Below, in pieces: positions 27,901-39,600 of a stretch of DNA of 64,000 nt. The first letter of the stretch is position 1. Every line of letters starts with the position of its first letter. Source of the DNA: Membranipora membranacea (Eukaryota; Bryozoa; Gymnolaemata; Cheilostomatida; Membraniporidae); NCBI GenBank assembly GCA_914767715.1, contig OU612073.1:620001-684000 (forward strand), written 5' to 3'. The notes under the pieces are model-generated. The model was not told the DNA's origin. It saw only the letters and a list, made by a program, of their open reading frames with translations, and searched no databases. A program made the position numbers and the translations under genes.

Positions 27901-28284
27901 TCATGTAGTAGATACTCTTGAGGTTTAAGTGTGAAAGTTTTCTTGACTATGGCTTTGTTTCAAATTTCACTGTATATCTGGTAACTATAACTAGACAATG
28001 GATAATCCCTGTTACATGCCTCCCTCCCCCCTGGGACTGATGACACATTGATCACAAAGAGAGGGGTCAAGCATCAATCCCAAACATCTAATTTATTGGC
28101 TCTTATCGTTGTTATTATCTGCTTAGTGATTCTATTTTAGGTACGAGATCGAGTTCGTAACAAGAGTAAAGAGTTAGCTGAAAAGTATCCAGCCACATGT
28201 ACAGGACAGACAGCTGTCATCACAAACACACTGACTAGTGGTAGGAAAGTTTACCTGTTTCCTGGATATAACCCTCGTACGTGA
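12970..28284 (+). CDS. Leucine-rich-repeat Roco GTPase with C-terminal caspase (LRR-Roc-COR-caspase)
   Basis: Inferred exons: 12970-13035 (tentative), 14236-14488, four 141-bp leucine-rich exons (17759-17899, 18575-18715, 19355-19495, 20168-20308), 22228-24239 (LRR, Roc, COR), 24449-24544, 24871-25136 (linker), then caspase exons 25829-26008, 26507-26729, 26895-27080, 27717-27826 and 28141-28284. Every junction is phase-compatible, giving about 1365 residues. Roco proteins couple a Roc GTPase and COR dimerisation module to ligand-sensing repeats; caspases cut after Asp in cell death or inflammation. A fused chain would let repeat sensing and GTP state control the protease; that role is inference. 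The weakest joins are 24239 to 24871 and the donor at 25136 (GAG|GTTGGT). The alternative is two adjacent genes, a Roco and a caspase starting near ATG 24819. The true 5' end is not resolved. Confidence 0.65.
13715..14030 (+). repeat. Dispersed repeat, copy B
   Basis: Collinear with 1385-1690 over about 300 bp, with small indels. It sits between the first two inferred exons of the Roco-caspase gene. No TIRs or coding capacity were seen, so its class is unknown. Confidence 0.7.
14141..14182. repeat. Inverted repeat, 14-bp perfect arms
   Basis: CACTGATTTATAAT (14141-14154) pairs with ATTATAAATCAGTG (14169-14182) around a 14-nt loop. CTGCATA flanks both sides. It lies in the intron upstream of the exon at 14236. 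Confidence 0.6.
14489..16071. other. Intron of Roco-caspase gene, left part
   Basis: No exon recognised. Two overlapping plus-strand frames near 15271-15555 have no recognisable domain. A CAGGGCTGGACCC motif at 15509 and a CAGGGGCGGAG motif at 15881 look like hAT termini, but no matching partner with a target duplication was found. Confidence 0.4.
15621..15655. repeat. Perfect 16-bp hairpin with 3-nt loop
   Basis: GTGTCAGATGTCGTGT at 15621-15636 is an exact inverted copy of ACACGACATCTGACAC at 15640-15655, separated by AAT. Such a young palindrome in an intron is consistent with a mobile-element end or a recent inverted duplication. Confidence 0.8.
16072..16725 (-). pseudogene. hAT-family transposase, C-terminal fragment with dimerisation domain
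   Basis: A 217-residue frame on the minus strand, inside an intron of the plus-strand Roco-caspase gene. Its C-terminal half carries the hAT dimerisation signature: a hydrophobic helix ending PATNASSERSFFALSRLKT, then GRTSMMQDRIKHLLLLHVH. This region follows the catalytic insertion domain in hAT and ZMYM-type transposases. The catalytic N-terminal part and BED zinc finger are absent, so this is a remnant. A minus-strand frame upstream (17116-17322) may be further debris but has no clear similarity. Confidence 0.8.
17391..17446 (+). repeat. Short G-rich minisatellite (GGTTGATGGGGAT-like)
   Basis: Imperfect tandem copies of GGGTTGATGGGGATTGATG occupy about 56 bp in the intron before the first leucine-rich exon. 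No function is apparent. Confidence 0.6.
17690..20345 (+). repeat. Tandem genomic duplication carrying four leucine-rich-repeat exons
   Basis: Four units of about 780-816 bp each hold one 141-bp exon and near-identical flanking intron. Exon starts are 17759, 18575, 19355 and 20168. Each exon is phase 2 at both ends, so copies can be added or lost without breaking the frame. Each encodes 47 residues, about two LRR repeats of the type LGAVPEGVYNLTQLTxL, ending in CxITEISD or a close variant. Solvent-side residues differ between copies (LDISYNPA, LVIQDNRA, LDISYHRE, LDIGDNGD) while framework residues stay fixed. Intron similarity ends soon after the fourth exon. Confidence 0.9.
20346..22227. other. 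Intron between the LRR exon array and the Roc-COR exon
   Basis: AT-rich DNA with one transposon remnant (21624-21770). Open frames here (for example 20923-21234 and 22073-22227) show no family resemblance. The second of these is the intronic run-in to the large exon, which starts after ATTGTAG at 22227. Confidence 0.5.
21624..21770. mobile_element. Tigger/pogo-like transposon end, fragment
   Basis: After a TA dinucleotide the sequence begins CAGTGTAAGCTGGTTAATTC, followed by further ATTCAGAC and ATTCGGAC motifs. This resembles the terminal repeats of Tigger/pogo-type mariner elements. No opposite end was found. Confidence 0.45.
22228..24239 (+). CDS. Roc-COR GTPase exon of the Roco-caspase gene
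   Basis: A single 2012-bp exon (670 codons). It opens with two more leucine-rich repeats (LEVLEIGRNEFITLPTAIL and the next). The Roc domain follows: P-loop GNRMAGKTS at 22538-22564, a switch-II DFGGD near 22690 in place of the usual DxxG, and a G4-like THKD near 22900 where Roc/Ras proteins have (N/T)KxD. COR follows, with a conserved Cys pair in FYCAHCLYL near 24030. Roc binds GTP and COR mediates dimerisation in this family. The exon ends at CCAT|GTATGT in phase 1. It could be the end of a separate Roco gene if the caspase exons belong to another transcript. Confidence 0.85.
24449..25136 (+). CDS. Linker exons joining COR to caspase
   Basis: Two inferred exons. 24449-24544 reads CLSLTHTDKETVTNYISS and continues as a helical, Gln/Leu-rich segment. 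24871-25136 encodes an acidic, Ser/Pro-rich linker (SIISDDEDGWLSPSPQDD) ending IIALYNKTAE, which runs into VYKMSEGVRG of the caspase domain. The linker holds several Asp residues that could be autoprocessing sites. The donor at 24544 (C|GTGCGG) and at 25136 (GAG|GTTGGT) are weak, though their phases fit. These two joins decide whether Roco and caspase are one protein. Confidence 0.5.
25829..28284 (+). CDS. Caspase domain, complete p20 and p10
   Basis: Five exons in matching phase. VYKMSEGVRGRALIVNIENF is the p20 start, with the Arg that lines the P1-Asp pocket. The catalytic His is in LMSHGCEGE and the catalytic Cys in VVQACAGV, whereas best-known caspases read QACRG, QACQG or QACGG. A roughly 45-residue interdomain linker contains ETDHG and ISDSA, plausible processing sites. 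The p10 follows: DRLIIKSSFESYKSIRNEV, where SIRN corresponds to the SYRN/SWR Arg of the substrate pocket, then TGSLLIRCLVTTLLKHAC, and it ends LTSGRKVYLFPGYNPRT at a TGA. All pocket and catalytic residues are present, so an active Cys protease is expected. No CARD or DED precedes it in the recognised exons. Confidence 0.9.
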
Positions 28285-28324
28285 GAAGAGACCAGCTGAT
28301 GAATTACATTAAATATTGATTTAA

Positions 28325-28497
28325 ATCCAAAGTCCCGAAGCATGGGCGGCGAAATATCTGCGCCAGGTTGCTCTGTGTTTGCAGGCTGGTCGGAGCACAC
28401 CTGGGGGCCAACCAAACCCAAGTAGTCGACAGACCTCAGTGGGTTTCGAACACACGACCGTCAGCATTTGACCAATTGAGCCACCTCCTACTCCTTC
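28325..28497 (-). repeat. tRNA-derived SINE, copy 2
   Basis: On the minus strand it starts AGTAGGAGGTGGCTCAATTG, carries a B-box-like TGTGTTCGAAACC, and continues about 110 bp into a tRNA-unrelated body. Head and leader match the copy at 1-75. It lies just beyond the caspase stop codon. Confidence 0.7.
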
Positions 28498-28794
28498 ATT
28501 CATGGTATTAATCATATTTATTATCTGTGTCTGTATCACTAGGATTATTGTGTGAAGTTCCGAATCGATTGCTTTGTTTACCTAACGCTACTTATTTAGC
28601 AGCCAAGCACAAAGATGCATATATACAGTATTTTTTAGTTCAGTATTTCTTCAATTATAAGGATAATTCCTCGATTGTCTAGAGACAATAAAGAGTCAAA
28701 TGCGAGACATATATACTTATAACTATTGGCTCACGTCAACTTATAATCTTTGTCTTAAAACATTTATGCGCTTGGTGACTTCTTTTCCTCAGAC

Positions 28795-28944
28795 TTAAAC
28801 CACTGCTGACACAGCTGGGCACAGCAGAGCCACCAGTCAAAATTTAAATAGAGAGTTGTGGAATCAAAATATCTAGCCAGCAGATTTACATGGGTCTATA
28901 TGAGCTCTGCTGAGCAAAGCCCAGCTGTGTCAGCAGTGGTTTAA
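28795..28944. mobile_element. 142-bp foldback MITE flanked by TTAA, piggyBac-like
   Basis: TTAA at 28795-28798 and 28941-28944 flanks inverted ends that begin ACCACTGCTGACACAGCTGG and stay complementary for over 30 bp apart from a short indel. A TTAA target duplication is the mark of piggyBac-type insertion. No coding capacity. Confidence 0.7.
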
Positions 28945-30665
28945 CTAGCCAGGTTATTGGATAATATATACCCTATAGTTGACTAGCACGAAACTCGCTC
29001 TAGTATTAGATTTTTTTGATTTTAAAGGTTATTTTCTTGATTCTCTAGTTTTCTGAGCTCTTATTCAAGTCTCTATTCGGAGCTGTCCTCTCTCCAGTTT
29101 GGTACTTTTAACCCACGCCGCATAGGAAAAAGGTGATGAAAAGAGGGTTATCTTAAAAACCGCTTACAATAGGATGAAAATACTTTTTGATTCAGAATCT
29201 GCACCATAGAAAACTCATAGAGACATAGGTTACATTCAATAATAGCAGGTATTATGCATAGGTGTTATCTGTAGGTGTTCACTTAGACCTGCTTAGACCA
29301 AGTTTGGTCAAGTTTGCCTCAATTATGAGTTGTTCCCCCTCAGCAACTGGAATGCAGGCAATTTGATAAAAGCTTAGGTGCCCACTGTAGGCGTTCACTG
29401 TAGCCCCTTATAACTACAATGTTTTTATCACTAGATAGCCTCATTGTAACTAATGTAGTATTCAGCTCGGATCACTTTTACCCATAATCATGTTCTTATT
29501 TTGCAAACATTTCTAGTATTTTATCACGGGCTCTGTGTTTTATGAATGTATTATATATAGTGTTAGTTATGTAACGTTATGATTTTTTTTCTAATTATGC
29601 CCATGTTTTATTTTGTGACTGATAGTGATTATAAAACATATTTAAAATACAAATTAAAAAACTTCAGTCAAATTGAGATGATAATTGTTTGGAGCGTTGC
29701 CTTCCTTTGATACTACTATCTGTGCTGATCTTGGCTCCGATTGTATCATTTCATGATCAATGATGATGTCTATATTACGTACTGTGCTGTCTGTAATTTG
29801 AAGCGAGAGATTATATGCCGCTAGTAGTAAGATAACAAATATTTATGAGAAACAAACAGAAATGCAATCCTACCAGAGACCATATGATCCCACCACAGAG
29901 CAGTGAGCGGTATTGAGCTTCCATCACAGAGCAGATTAGTTGTCCCTCTTGACTCATCCCACTGTAATCTGTACGAGTAAGGATTCTGTCCAGATGACAA
30001 TCTGCTGGCTCACACCGGGCATTTGTGCGGCCGTTTTATCATTAACTCTGTTAAAAACTCTACTGAAGTCTTTTTGTTGTCAAGGCTTTCTGCGTTCACA
30101 CAGTTGTGTATCTCTCCCCATGCAGATTTGGTAATTTGCCTTCTGTAGGCGGTTATGTTGATGTAATGGAGTAGCTGAAATGGCTAGATTCAGCGTTACA
30201 CTGAAACCAGATTTTTACCAAATTATTCCTCATCCATAGAGGTAACAAACTTGTTTTAGGGTTCAGTCCGAGATAATGAGAAATTTTTCCGTGTTTTTAT
30301 TTGGTATGAACTGGCCTCCATACATAAAGGGAGCTAACAGACAAGATGACCATGCAAAAGATTTCTACAAAATCAGTAAGTTATGGTCAAGTCAAATAAA
30401 GAAGGTAAACCAGCTCATAGGTGAAATTAAAAAGCTATATTACTATTACTATATAGTATATATTATTATATAAGTTAATCTCTTGCTTCACAAGAAAAAA
30501 ATTGAAGTTGCCTTATTTTGCGTGCTAGAAAATCAAGCGAAAACTTTTAATCTGTATAAAAAGACATTCAAAAGACTTTTTGAGGCTATATGGGTGCCAT
30601 TTTGAACTTCCATAGATACGCATGGATGCAGAAATACAAGTACTACTAGTGGGGCACCTGCAAAA
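28945..30665. other. Intergenic DNA between Roco-caspase and adenylate kinase genes
   Basis: It contains a degenerate copy of the GATCAA-type MITE family at about 29294-29376 and otherwise AT-rich sequence. A 64-codon frame at 29940-30134 has no recognisable domain. The promoter of the adenylate kinase gene should be near the right end, but no motif could be assigned. Confidence 0.4.
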
Positions 30666-33600
30666 ATGAGGGAATCACCAGTGGATGATGCTAAGTCCTA
30701 TATGTCATCTAGGCAAATACCTCAACTATTTGAGGTGAGACACTCAGGCAGAGTTCTTTTGGTATTCAAAATCTTATGAAACCATTTGTATTCAAAGCAA
30801 GGAGGATGAATCATGAGCACCTGAGACCTGTGATCAAAGAATTGCCTGTCTTCTACATGGGCCCCTGGGACTTTCATGCCATTATTTTGCCAATGTCCAT
30901 TATATGCACCACCTACTGAACATTGGCAAAGTAAAAATATTTCAGTCACAGGGGCCTATGGTCTTCTAATACAGAGTGATAGAAGCAAGAGTCCTCCATA
31001 GTAGGCAGCTGAGATTTCCTCAAATTCACACTTTTTATAGTTAGGTGTAAAGTGAGTCAGTTACAAGCCTCCCTATATCATACAACAATAATTTCAATAA
31101 AAGTTGGGTCAAATTGTGACCTGCCTAGCGATCTCTGGTGCTGAAAAATATAAATATAGTGGAGATGCTTCAATATTACTTCAATTGTATTTGATTACGC
31201 AACAAGCATATTTTAATTAATGACACCGTGCACCAGCAACTTCAGAGGGACAGACCATGTCTGACAAAAATTACTTATAAATGCAGTATGTTTCAACATA
31301 ACACCTGCACTGCACTTACCTATCTCGGTAAATACTTCTAGGTGTCAATTATTAAGCTTGGTTATTTGTGCTCCCACAGAGCCTCATGACTGGATTGATG
31401 TTCCACAAGCCCGACGATCACTTTGACTTCCTCATAGAATGTCTGCACAAAGCTAAAGACTCCGGCGGTACATCAGCAGTTCACTGGAACTCATTCGTGG
31501 ACTTTAAGAGAGCAGGAGCTCCTCTACCTCCGATCTCACCGAGCAAACACAAGTCCGCCATCGACGATATCGACCAAGGTAACGCTTAGTCAGGGATAGA
31601 AACCTTACAAAACTGCATAAATTTGTTTTTTTGCGCAAGAAATACTTATTGTTAATAAATTGAAATAATTACGATATGCTTGAAGTCATAGAATTAATTG
31701 TGTTGGGGGAATCCCTCGTTCAATATTTGGAGTTTAAAATCCCTTTCATAAAGCAGGAGTGTGTGATTTGTCTCACAATGTCATATGTACAGGACTACAG
31801 GTGATTAATAATGTGTACATATTACTGGTTTGATTGTTCACAAGGATAACACTATTTCTTTCTAGATGATGAGTTTACAGGGCTCTCTGGTAGGATACCA
31901 TTTCATGCTTGCCTTTAGCTATTTTATTTATTGTTCAGATTTGCATTTCAGGCTTTTCTGTCAAAATCTGACATTAGCACACGCCAATGCAAATCAACAA
32001 TTAGTCTTCCCTCACTATTCTCAATTTCTCAGGCTACAGCTCAAAGTATATTCTGTGTGTGTCAATTATGATTCCCTCATAATATAACCACAGTCACCCT
32101 TTAGAAGTATATGTGATGCAGATAGGCGGCTGTTTGTGCCACTAATGATCCAAACCGAACATGAACTTTTAAAGGGAGGCTGAAACTGCTGCTGTAAGAT
32201 TTATATAAGCCATCTGATTAAGAGACATTTTTCGGAAAGCAGCATTGTGGATACAAACGACAATGGTTATTTAATTAGTTTTCATTATTAATGTTTAAGT
32301 ATGAAAGAATTTATGTGTTAAGATGAAAGGCCAAGTATAAAACAAGTTCATCGGTGTAAAGTTGTGTAGTCAGAAGTAGATTGGAGAATGGTACATGCTC
32401 AAGTCTCTGGCTCTGTAGAATGTCGATCATAAGTAGTAGGCTGAAGTTCCAAGACAAATCAGGCCATATTTGCATTTCTCAACATATTTACATACATTTC
32501 ACAACTATTTGCATTGACCTGATCTACATAAGAATTCTGAGACAATTGCATTATTTGAACCTCTAATGCCATTTTCATCTTTTTTACTATCATTATCCTT
32601 CCTTTATGGATCACATGACCTATTAATGAAGTTCTGATTCTCTGCAGCTAAGGCATTACTTGATGCCTGGGATCCAGAAAATTTTCTGTCAGGTATAAAA
32701 AGAATGTAACGTACCGTGTTTAAGAGCTCACAGGGCGATCAGTGGAGATGTCCCTTAATCTCCGGTGATTGCCATGTGAACCTCAAACTATACCTAATAC
32801 TGTGTCTGTGTGAACCTCTCATGAGAACATCTCAATCAAACCTTGACAGATAGCGGCCGTAGTCTGCCAGTCCAAATTCCTAAAAGGAATATACTTCATA
32901 ATGCTGGGTAATGAGATTACTGTATGGCCGATCTACTTGTCATACTGGGTGATTCACCTGTAATGCGAGTTAATATTATTGAGAAGGGCCTCTTAGGACT
33001 GCGGAAGATGTGAACATGTTAAAAACAGACCAACACTGTCAAGGGAGTCCTCAGTCTATTAGCTAGAAAACTATAACTGTTAAAATTTTCCGAACATTTC
33101 GACTTTGACTTATTCCCTCTTTTCTGATTTCTGAGAGTGTAGATTGAGATGTGACCATGCAATACCAATCTCGCTTATCAAAATTATAAATTGTAGACAC
33201 TAGAACAATTAGTATGGGCCATTGTATAATTTTGATATTTATATTTTGCTTTGGCATTGTTTGTGTCAAACCAATGCTTTTATTATTGTTCAAACTTATA
33301 TCATCAGTATTAGACGGGCTGACCCGATAAGGTCTAATCATGTCAGCAGTTTATACTCTAAGAACACCACAGTGGTGGTGAAATCATCCATCAGATAAAT
33401 TCCCTCATTTTTTTGGAAAAGTAAATTGGGTTGACATGAAATTATTTAAAGATTACCTTGACTAATTCTGGAGATGAGGGAGTTTAACTGCTGCATCACA
33501 CAAGATATTATTGCCGAACAGCTGACCAAGAGTTTCAGATTTCAAACACAATTACTGGGAAGAGCCAAATACCACAATAATACTGCAGCAAGAGTAAGGT

Positions 33601-36600
33601 CTGTAATTCTTCTGTAATATTAAGGTTATATATCTGCTGATCGTTTGATTACATAGATGATTTCTGTTGTAGGTAAATCACCGTTGAGTCGAGATGGAAC
33701 CAAAGACATGACTAAGTCAAGCCCTCTGCCTCCGATAGGAAAATCTAGAGAGTCGAGTAAGGCAGCCGGACCTGTAGAGATTCCTGCTAAGGTTCCTATT
33801 GTACTTATCATGGGTAAGCTTAGGGCTTCGAATTGATGAACATATTCCAATATTTACTATCACATCTTGCCTTCCCTCCGTATTCATGCAGTGAACATGT
33901 ACCCATGTTTGGCAGCGCTTGGTGATATCCTTGCTAGCCTAAATACTTCATTAAAAGTATAGCTGACAAATTGATGATATTTCCCACATTTAACGATAGC
34001 ATTGTGCATTATCAAAGAGGGTTGGGATATACCTTCCACCCATCCCCCCTGGTGTCATTCAACTAACTGAGGAGTACACAATCAGAATTATCTTACTTTG
34101 AGGAAAGTTCAGACAACTCCTAATATAAATGACTATTAGTGTGTGGCAGTGCTCTGTTTACGTTGTTGTTTTCATTTATACTTGTAGGGGGACCAGGAAG
34201 TGGGAAGCTCACACAATGTCAGAGTGTTATTAGACACTATGAGAAGTATAAATGGATACATTTGTCTATTGGTGATCTGCTGAGACAGAATATGCTTGAG
34301 ACTGGGTCAGCTAATAAGAAGTGGTCTGTCGTTACTGATCTCGTCAAGCAGGGTAAGTCGGAGTATTAGGGTGATAAATATGAATCTATAGGTGTCCAAA
34401 TTTTAAGTTTTTCTGTGTTATGTTATGATAATTGAGCTGTACTCAAACTTTCGATCTGAGCTCAGTAGTTATCTCCACATTGTTCAGGGTACAATAGAGT
34501 ATATTTTTCCACTGAATTAATACTCGACTGTTTACATATTTTATGTTAAACACTTCATTTTTTCAGCTTAACTCAGTTTCAAATCTCTATAGATATTATA
34601 CTTTTCACCCTCCTAGTCACGGATTTTGGTTTTTTTGGTTTCGGTTCCGTGACAAGGCTACATTTGCAAAGAAAGGTTCACTGGCACTTTGACCACTGAA
34701 TGTAGCATCACTGATAAAAGCTGGTGTCTCCTAAATAAAGCTGGTGTCTCCTAATTAAAGCTGGTGTCTCCTAATTAAAGCTGGTGTCTCCTAATTAACG
34801 CTGGTGTCTCCTAATTGACAGGTGAGATGGCACCAGAAGATGTGACACAATCACTTTTAGTAGACGTCATCACAGCTCATCCGGAGGCCGATGGATTCCT
34901 TATAGAAGGTTATCCCAGAACTATGAAACAAGTCAGCGAGTACAAACGGATAGTAAGTGTTAAACTAGAATATATGGGTGAGATAATGTATGAGAGTTAG
35001 TTTAGACATCAACTATTATGATGTGTCCCCGTGTCCCCGGGGGGCCGTCCAACGGTGGGCAAGAGTCTAGGGGTTCTCAGACTATATGATGTGATGCTTG
35101 TGCTGATCTCTATTATCAATCATTATTTATTAAATGATCAGTTTAAATTATCATAGGGTTGTTAGTTGCGACATTCTGTTAGAATAAGTATTAGTAAACT
35201 GTAACATGTAATTTCTACTCTTTTTAATTTATTGTGCCCATTTTATGAAACTCTGATCATTTTTGTATTGACTCTTATAACATCAGTATCGAGCCTGTTG
35301 AGAGTTTGGTATTGTTGATATGTTTAGATTGGTAGAGTAGACCTTGTTATACTTCTCGACTGTGAGGAAGAGATGTCCAGGAATCGTCTGATGCTGCGCG
35401 GACAGCAGACCTCGAGGATAGATGATAACGAGGCTGCCGTGTCCAGGAGAATCGACTTCTTCAAGGAGAACACACTGCCCGTCATTCATCACTTTGAGAA
35501 GGAGGGAAAGCTTGTCGCTGTGAGTAAACTCGTATTTTGATGAACAAAAATTTCAAGATGAATTTACATCGTATAACAAAAGCAGAATTTTTATATGTGC
35601 CAAATGTTAGTTAGTGTTTTCTCAAATTTCAATTTACAATCACTATGAGGGAGATTTAGGAACAAAAAGAAAGAATTGGGTATCAATTATCAGCACCATA
35701 TTCGTATCAATTACAAACACATATTAGTAGCAGAAAGTTGATTGACATTCGTCATGTTTAGGTGATGGCTGTTCAAGTTAATCATTTGATGGACCTCACC
35801 GTTAATCCGTCCTATCATTTATAATTATATTTACAGCTCTCAGGTGACCGCGACACTGAAGAAATATTCTATGACATCACAAATATCATGGATGTCGCAT
35901 TCTACGGCAGAAAACCAGGTTATTATATAAACCAATATCCACGACTTAAAAGCCTTATTAGAGATGATACGGTCAGATCAGGGGCTGAGTCCCAGACCCC
36001 GATCCCAGACACAAGTCCGCCTCCCAAGAGCAATACTAATCTCAGCAGCCAAAGCAAAGAAAACACCCAGATGAGTGGGCCTCCTAAAGATGATACTCTA
36101 GTCAGTAAGAAATCTGACCTGAGTGGTCCAATCAAAAAAAGTGACACACAGATCAGTGGAACACCCATCTCTTTAGATAAGGATGACACCAAATTGAGTG
36201 GGCCAACCAAAAGTCCAACTCAACTGAGCGGACCTCCAAAAAGTCCAACTCAAATTAGTGGACCTCCCAAAAGTCCCACACAGTTAAGCGGCCCTCCCAA
36301 AAGTCCAACTCAAATTAGTGGACCTCCAAAAAGTCCCACACAGTTAAGTGGCCCTTCAAAGAGTGTAGCTGAAGACAATGAGGTTTTGAAAAAGCAGGAC
36401 ACTGAAATGAGTGGTCCAGTGAAGAGCGACACTAAACTGAGCAGCGATGAGAACAGTCCGAGCTCCGACGAAAGGGAGGAAGATCAGGGCGGTGACACAT
36501 GTAAGATAGAGCACTTGCTTCACTGCAACATTTCTGTTCTTTCTGTTGAAATTTTCTTTTCACCGCCTACTAAGATAAAAACCAAATCTATTCTTGAGAT

Positions 36601-39600
36601 TTCTTACTTCTGAATTGTAATACTGACTACTAAAAGTCTTGACTACTAAACCAAGGAGTCTCTTACTCCTTGACTAAACTAAACTTAACGCGACTGAACT
36701 CAACTAAAACCATTATATGACTCTTGTCTAGAGATCTACAAATTATTCGTTTCTTTATTGATGTATTCTTCACACAAATAAGATCCATACTTTTGCTTGA
36801 TAGTCATTGGATGCTCTGCTAAAAGTTTCAGTGCCTTTTAGAATTTACCTCCATCAGTTCGAGAGTTTCAGCTATGAGAGAAAGAACATTGTAAATGTTG
36901 TATTGAGTTTGTGCTTTGTCTATGTGTTTGCTGCTGTAGTCCGATTGGTTCCTTGTTTTCCTGTTTAAACAACTATATAATCTGATTTGTCTGTTTGAGA
37001 TTATTGAGATAACTCCATGTGTAGCTGCAGATAGTGGTTTTTGTATGAAGAATCAGGTGACAGTACAATCATGATGTTCACCAGTTTGCTACTATTTAAA
37101 CACACAGTTATTTGATATCGCCTACAGCACCAGTACCCTCACAGAAAGCTGAGGCAGCAGAAAAGCTCGGCTCACCGGAGATCTCAAGTATCAGCCTATC
37201 AGAGAAAGATGAGGGCAGAAAGGAGGGTCTCTCTACCGCCCCTATTATATGCATCGGTGGTGAGTGTTCTATAGCTGAAAATTTGATCTAGAAAACTAGA
37301 AGATCTGACTGTAATGTGTAAGTAGTAAGGTTGAATGCATTGATTTTCCATTTGTTGGCTACCAATTTTTGAAAACATATTTTGAGAGTTGCCCATCCAA
37401 CAATCATGTGAAGACAATTAACACAAACTGACCAACAAGGGTCTGTGCAATCAGAAAGTTTACAGAGAGTATACAAACTAATCCAACTGGTTCAATAATG
37501 AGCCAATAATATGGCAACAAATTCAGTGACAATTTTTCCTGTAAAAGCTGAAGTGTTGTATAGTCTGATATCTGTGACTGAGCATCAGGTTGACCACAAG
37601 CTATTAACATGTTGCTCTTTTTGTCAGGAGGACCTGGAGCTGGGAAAGCTAAATACTGCTCTAAACTAGCAGATAAATATCCTGACTTTGTGTGTATATC
37701 TCCGGCCAGTCAGATAAGGGAAGGCGGAGCATCAGCTGCCCTCGACCAGATCAACAAAGGAGAAATCTGTGATACAGTAAGATTTGATAACTATATGTGT
37801 GTGATACAGTGAGATGTGATAACTATATGTGTGATACAGTAAGATATATAGTGACTATGTATGATAGTGTGAGATAACTAAGTATGTGATACAATGAGTT
37901 AAATTCATGTAAATTACCAAACAACCACCTCTTATGGTCAAAACACACTTTGCGGTTGTAACCTCAGAGGTTTGCATGATGTCACATTACTAGCATTTAA
38001 GCCTCAGCTGATCGTCGGAGGATTAATGTGTATATAAAAACTTGTTGAGGATCCGCTGAGGTTGCAATTGCAATTGCAATTGCAACCTCTTAGTGTTTAG
38101 ACTATATATTAACGTCTGATCCTGGGAGCCCCTCTTGTACCCGGAACCTCAAATAAAGTACTTGAATAAGAGGGTTCATGGCTTTTCATTTATTATGGTG
38201 ATGGAATTACACTCGAAGTCCCTATTCCAATTGCTGTGAACCTAGTACTAATGTAAAGGTAATGTAAATTTGGTTTTCATTTAAAAGCATTAAAACAAAA
38301 ATCATTAATTGGAATTCAGTCAAATGTGATTTGATTTAATTCTGATTTATATTTTTGTAGAATGTGATTATGCAGCACATCTCGGGTAAGGTGAACCATT
38401 ATAAGTCAGCTCAGGGGTATATCATAGAAGGATTCCCTCGAGATAAATCTCAGCTCGAGCAGTTCTATAAACAGGTACTATGTTCATACAAAGTCATCAG
38501 GGACATCATACGGTGTGAGGACTAGAGGAAAGTCAGAAATGCAGGGCTGCTGCTGACTTTTTTTTTTATCCTTTCCAGCGCAGACAACTGAAAAATTACT
38601 AATAATCTGCACAATAAAATTCAGCAAAATTATATTCTTTTGCTTTTCTTATGAGTGAAGCTAGGTAAATCTATACGTTATTTCATGATTGGCTTGCCTG
38701 TCTTGACACTTCTCATTTTTATTGAAATGAATATTTATCCGCATGAACAGATTTTGTGAGTGGAATCCTCTCACCCTTTTGCCTGATTTAGACTCGTCTG
38801 TTTACCCTTAGATCGGAGGTCTGACACATGTTATACTGTTGGACTGTAAGGAGACAACTCTACAGAAGAATGTGGAGTCTCGGTGTGAGACATCAGGTAG
38901 AGACGATGATAAACCTGAGCCTCTCAAAGTGAGACTGGAGTACTTTACTAAACATACACTACCTGTCATAAAATACCTCGACGATCAGCACAAACTGTCT
39001 ACTGTAAGTACAAAATATCTAATGTAAGTCACAAGTTATCTTATGCAAGTAACAAGCTTTTTAATGTAAGTAACAAAATTTATGTTCTGACAAAATTGCT
39101 ACCAAAGCCTTATTAATGAGCTTCATGTTCAGAGCTCCCTGAGGGTCAGAAACCTGCTTGAACCGATCTCATCCATCCCCACCCTCCAGTCCCCCCACTC
39201 TCCTAGTCCCCCCACTCTTCCATTCCGATGCTACCTCTCAGTCTCCCCTCCCGGTCCGGTCCTCCCTTATCCTCTCCCACTGTGTATTCAAAGTTAGTTT
39301 TTCTCACTGATACTGTTACTAAGCCAGTCAGTGTGCTCTTTAATCTGCACCAAATAATTCACATTAAAGGATAGGGAGTAAGTGGCTTAGTTATTTGAAG
39401 TAACTAATATGGCAATAACATCAGATACAACAGGCTCATTAAATGCAATTCATGACTCAAAGATTGAATTTTTTTGCCTCCATTTATAAAAATTAATAGC
39501 AACAAAAAAGTGATAAAATGATATGTGTGTCACTGATGACACTGCTCTGGTAGTTATTGTGTAACTCAAGGTAATTTATTTATTCTGTTTCTCAGATATC

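Noticed and set aside
35923-36210. 95-codon minus-strand frame
   Set aside because: Shadow of the low-complexity linker in adenylate kinase exon 8.
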